Assembly: GCA_021805405.1 (NCBI GenBank)
Contig: JAJZFK010000037.1
Location: forward strand, 1 to 8,965
DNA: 8,965 bases
Direction of reading: 5' to 3'
From: a bacterium
GTDB lineage: Bacteria > Armatimonadota > Chthonomonadetes > Chthonomonadales > Chthonomonadaceae
The translations under genes and the position numbers were made by a program. This document shows positions 6,354-8,965 of the stretch, piece by piece (within the stretch, counting starts at the first letter, position 1; each line of letters begins with the position of its first letter). Below the pieces are notes generated by a model. It was not told the DNA's origin. It searched no databases and was given only the letters and a program-made list of their open reading frames with translations.

Positions 6354-7541
6354 TTGGAACACTGGCATCATCACCCCATTGAATTGAGGGCTATTGGGCT
6401 GGAAGACATGCAGCGTGCATGGGATATTGGGGCACAGGCATTTAGTAGGGGTGAGCGGCGGGAGTACAGTGCGGATCGGTTCAATACAGACTTTGACGCC
6501 TACGGGGTGTACGATGAGGACGGTCTGCAGGCGCAGGTTGGCGTTCACCGCTACAAAGTATTTATGGGCAACGGGCCAGTAGTAGAGATGGCAGGTGTAG
6601 GAGGAGTTTCATGCCTGCCAGCAAAGCGCGGGCGTGGATACATTGGCCGGTGCGTCGTCTACTCGCTGGAACAGATGCAGGACCGCGGTCAATCAATCTC
6701 TATGTTATTTCCCTTTAGCCAGGCCTTTTACCGAAAGTACGGCTGGGAAGTGGGCGGCTCGCGCCGACGATATGAAGTACCGGCTAGCATATTGCATGTC
6801 GTGAAGGAGACCAACATTGTTAGGGCAGCAGTGGTAGAGGATGCTGCGGCAATACAGGCGTGCTACGAAGCATTTGCTACCAGGTATCGTGGTATGATAT
6901 GCCGAAACGAACGCGAATGGAAAGCAATTCTGGATCATGGAAGTTCGCATTATACCTACACTTACCTCTATGCCCCCAAGAATGTAGTTGAAGGTTACCT
7001 TACGTACAGTAAAGGCTCTTACGAGGATACATACATTCGGGAATTCATAACCCTTAACAGTACCGCCCAGCGTGCGTTACTGGGCCTGTTGCACCGTGTA
7101 GACATGCAGGTTGAGAAGTTTAGGTGGCATGCGCCCAGCGACGACGCGCTGTGGTGGAATACGGGACATAACGACATAAGCACGACAATAGAGCCTATCT
7201 GCATGGTGAGAGTCGTCGATGTCCGGGCAGCGCTGCAATTGTGGCGAACACCTTCTGCCCTACGGGCCGGTGTGTGTGTCGAGGTGATTGATCCCCATGC
7301 GCCGTGGAACCAGGGAGTGTGGGAGGTTGAATGCGAGGGTGGCAGCGTAACTGTTAAACGGGGTTATGAAATTCCACAGGTGACACTAGACATACAGGCG
7401 CTTTCTCAAGCGTTTTGTGGCGGGGAGAGCCTCGCTGCAATTAGGGCAGCGCGTGGAATAGAGGTACGCGACGAAGCTGGCTTTAATGCATTTCAGCAGA
7501 TGCTTTCCGGTCCGCCTATGTGGATGAACGACGGCTTCTAA
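6354..7541 (+). CDS. Eis-like GNAT N-acetyltransferase
   Basis: A 395-residue enzyme predicted to move an acetyl group from acetyl-CoA to an amine. Architecture follows the Eis family: an N-terminal GNAT domain (about 8-150), a second GNAT-like domain (about 151-285) and a C-terminal SCP2-like domain (about 288-395). The acetyl-CoA loop is visible as VSCLPAKRGRGYIGRC (85-100). SQAFYRKYGWE (122-132) carries Tyr126, in the position of the Eis proton-donor Tyr. The protein ends in PPMWMNDGF; a terminal Phe whose carboxylate serves as general base is characteristic of Eis proteins. The start is TTG, chosen by a strong GGAGG. Mycobacterial Eis acetylates aminoglycosides and protein lysines, but most homologues have no known substrate, so resistance should not be assumed. 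The methyltransferase gene starts one base after its stop. Confidence 0.9.
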   Translation: MEHWHHHPIELRAIGLEDMQRAWDIGAQAFSRGERREYSADRFNTDFDAYGVYDEDGLQAQVGVHRYKVFMGNGPVVEMAGVGGVSCLPAKRGRGYIGRCVVYSLEQMQDRGQSISMLFPFSQAFYRKYGWEVGGSRRRYEVPASILHVVKETNIVRAAVVEDAAAIQACYEAFATRYRGMICRNEREWKAILDHGSSHYTYTYLYAPKNVVEGYLTYSKGSYEDTYIREFITLNSTAQRALLGLLHRVDMQVEKFRWHAPSDDALWWNTGHNDISTTIEPICMVRVVDVRAALQLWRTPSALRAGVCVEVIDPHAPWNQGVWEVECEGGSVTVKRGYEIPQVTLDIQALSQAFCGGESLAAIRAARGIEVRDEAGFNAFQQMLSGPPMWMNDGF

Positions 7542-7542
7542 C

Positions 7543-8730
7543 ATGATTGTTACCTTAGACGCAGTCCTGCTCGCGTGCTTTCAGGATGGATCGCTGTTAT
7601 CTGCCAAACTTCATCAGGTTGTAAAACACCACGAAACTGCACTGACTCAGGTGGAAGTTCGACCAATGGTAGTGCGCGGTAAGCGTATGTTTCAGTTCGC
7701 ATATCATGAACGATCTCGCGTAACGCATAAGAACCTCTCTGCACTGGAAGCGATCTCGGAGATGACCGGCCTGCTGGATACAACATTTCGGCAGGCTCAG
7801 CTCAGTTCAAAGGAAGCATTGTACAGCGTCGCAAGCTCTAGCGGCGGCACTTACCGCATAAAACAGCGCTTGGTAGCCGAGGCTCTTGCAACAGAAGTGC
7901 AGCCCTCGCATGACCGTGTGGTGCAGTATATACTGCCAGAAGGTCGTCCTTGTGCGTTTCTCCACCAACTTGGCGTAATGACGGAATCTGGCCAGGTGAT
8001 TGCCTCGCGACGTGCGAAATTCCGGCAGATCAACCGCTTTCTAGAGATGGCATCCGATGTCGCCAGCGAACTGCCAGAGACGGGTACGATTTCCGTGATC
8101 GACTATGGCAGTGGCAAGTCATACCTCACGTTTGCACTTCATCACTATCTCACCTTGGTTTTGGGTCGTAACGTGATTACAACGGGCATCGACCGGCGCC
8201 AAGATGTTACCAGCTGGTCGCAGGAAACAGCAACAAAGCTCGGTATGGATGGGTTGCAATTTATATGTGGGCCAATCTCAGCTGTGCATGTTCCTCACCC
8301 TGTGCACCTTGCGGTATCACTACATGCCTGCGACACTGCTACGGACGAGGCCCTTGCCAGCGCAGTTGCCGTTGGCGCAACGGTGATTCTCGCTGCACCA
8401 TGCTGCCAGCACGAGTTACGACGGCAGCTTCGTTCATCACCGCTGGACTCCATGCTGGAATATGGGATTATGCGGGAAAGGTTGACCGAACTGGTAACCG
8501 ATACGCTACGGGCCAGGCTGTTAGCAGCGTGTGGCTACCGTGTACAGATGCTGGAGTTTATTGAATCGGAGCATACCCCTCGGAATATCCTTATTCGTGC
8601 TGTTAAACGCTCTGGCATAGACTGCGCCGCGGAGCTAGTGCGCTACAGGGAACTCGCCGATTTCTGGCACGCGAGTATCGCATTGGAGCAGTTGCTGGCA
8701 GATTTGGGAACCACGCCGGGAGCTCATTAA
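7543..8730 (+). CDS. SAM-dependent methyltransferase, METTL25/TRM13-like (Methyltransf_32)
   Basis: A 395-residue class I methyltransferase. The N-terminal 180 residues are a family-specific region with basic stretches (HERSRVTHKNLSALEAI near 55-71, SRRAKFRQINRFLEM near 155-169) that could contact RNA. The Rossmann fold starts at about 182. VIDYGSGKSYLTFALHHYL (185-203) is the SAM-binding motif I, followed by TGIDRR (214-219). SLHACDTATDEAL (259-271) and APCCQHEL (285-292) form the His-Ala-Cys and Pro-Cys-Cys signatures shared by METTL25-like proteins and the tRNA methylase TRM13. EHTPRNILIRA (343-353) closes the domain. The substrate is unknown; tRNA or rRNA is a reasonable guess from relatives. 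ATG 7543 follows the acetyltransferase stop by one base and has no strong ribosome binding site, which implies translational coupling. The fold call is firm, the substrate open. Confidence 0.85.
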   Translation: MIVTLDAVLLACFQDGSLLSAKLHQVVKHHETALTQVEVRPMVVRGKRMFQFAYHERSRVTHKNLSALEAISEMTGLLDTTFRQAQLSSKEALYSVASSSGGTYRIKQRLVAEALATEVQPSHDRVVQYILPEGRPCAFLHQLGVMTESGQVIASRRAKFRQINRFLEMASDVASELPETGTISVIDYGSGKSYLTFALHHYLTLVLGRNVITTGIDRRQDVTSWSQETATKLGMDGLQFICGPISAVHVPHPVHLAVSLHACDTATDEALASAVAVGATVILAAPCCQHELRRQLRSSPLDSMLEYGIMRERLTELVTDTLRARLLAACGYRVQMLEFIESEHTPRNILIRAVKRSGIDCAAELVRYRELADFWHASIALEQLLADLGTTPGAH

Positions 8731-8748
8731 ATTCAGTGGCGCGGGTAG

Positions 8749-8758
8749 CGGTTAACCG
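8749..8758. repeat. 10-bp palindrome CGGTTAACCG between convergent genes
   Basis: A perfect palindrome in the 35-bp gap between the methyltransferase stop and the stop of the second LacI-type gene. There is no loop and no T-run, so it is not a clear terminator; no better terminator is visible in the gap. Confidence 0.25.
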
Positions 8759-8765
8759 ACCAAGG

Positions 8766-8965
8766 CTATCGTAAAGGCGCGCAAGACTGGCGGAGAATAA
8801 GCTCAACGGGGTACCGGTGCAGCGATGGCAACGCAGGTTCTTGCGGGTGTGCAAGCCGATCAAACAGGCGGTCGGCTCCCAGACGGCCCAAACCTACCCA
8901 GTCCAAGCGTACTGTAGTTAACCCTGGATAAATTATTGGGGCCGATTCGGTATCGTCAAAACCGA
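8766..8965 (-). CDS. LacI-family transcriptional regulator, C-terminal fragment cut by window edge
   Basis: The last 65 residues of a second LacI/GalR-type repressor, translated by hand from the minus strand and ending at TAG (8766-8768). The fragment opens with GFDDTESAP, the conserved strand near the end of the sugar-binding domain. LTTVRLDWVGLGRLGADRL follows; here the family motif TTV, the Gly, and the Ala of the next helix are in place. It ends with YPVELILRQSCAPL, equivalent to the usual Pro-x-Glu-Leu-Ile-x-Arg-x-Ser terminus. The DNA-binding domain lies to the right of the window. The ligand and targets are unknown. It is convergent with the methyltransferase gene, so it is not part of that operon. 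Confidence 0.9.
   Translation of the reverse strand, partial: GFDDTESAPIIYPGLTTVRLDWVGLGRLGADRLFDRLAHPQEPALPSLHRYPVELILRQSCAPLR

Noticed and set aside
6354..7541. Aminoglycoside resistance gene
   Set aside because: Eis homologues are widespread and most have no shown drug activity; chromosomal context beside acnA gives no sign of a resistance element.
1..8965. Defence system, prophage or mobile island
   Set aside because: No nuclease, helicase, toxin-antitoxin pair, integrase, transposase, CRISPR repeats or attachment-site repeats are visible.

Overview
This window looks like chromosomal DNA of a free-living, saprophytic heterotrophic bacterium with moderate GC content, roughly in the low-to-mid 50s by eye. 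TTG starts, two LacI-family sugar regulators, a secreted NPCBM-GH43 galactanase-like enzyme and a compact PadR regulator recall Armatimonadota such as the Chthonomonas group. That placement is a guess from gene content, not a phylogenetic result. I see no transposase, integrase, phage gene, CRISPR array, tRNA or rRNA.

Layout. (1) 1-865, minus strand: a LacI-family repressor whose C-terminal end is cut by the window edge. (2) 866-1258: a 393-bp AT-rich divergent intergenic region with a repeated 11-mer, a CRP-like palindrome and, at its right end, a promoter overlapped by a 21-bp near-perfect palindrome. (3) 1259-1612, plus strand: a short PadR-family regulator, its 3' end overlapped by a possible 56-residue single-span membrane protein (1585-1755). 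(4) 1844-3331, plus strand: a secreted two-domain enzyme with an N-terminal NPCBM module and a GH43-type five-bladed propeller resembling exo-beta-1,3-galactanases. (5) 3390-3430: a 14-bp perfect hairpin between two convergent genes. (6) 3453-6128, minus strand: full-length aconitase A. (7) 6129-6353: a divergent promoter region. (8) 6354-7541 and 7543-8730, plus strand: an Eis-like GNAT acetyltransferase and a METTL25/TRM13-like SAM methyltransferase separated by one base, almost certainly one transcription unit. (9) 8766-8965, minus strand: the C-terminal end of a second LacI-family regulator cut by the right edge.

How it may work together. The left half reads as a carbohydrate-response neighbourhood: a LacI repressor, a PadR regulator probably controlling itself and perhaps the small membrane protein, and an extracellular galactan-active hydrolase. 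The right half is core metabolism (aconitase) beside a modification pair (acetyltransferase plus methyltransferase) of unknown substrate. Nothing in the sequence proves a new multi-gene system. The most interesting points are the Gln-for-Asp active site of the GH43 enzyme, the small ORF overlapping padR, the operator-like palindrome at the padR promoter, and the tight acetyltransferase-methyltransferase coupling.
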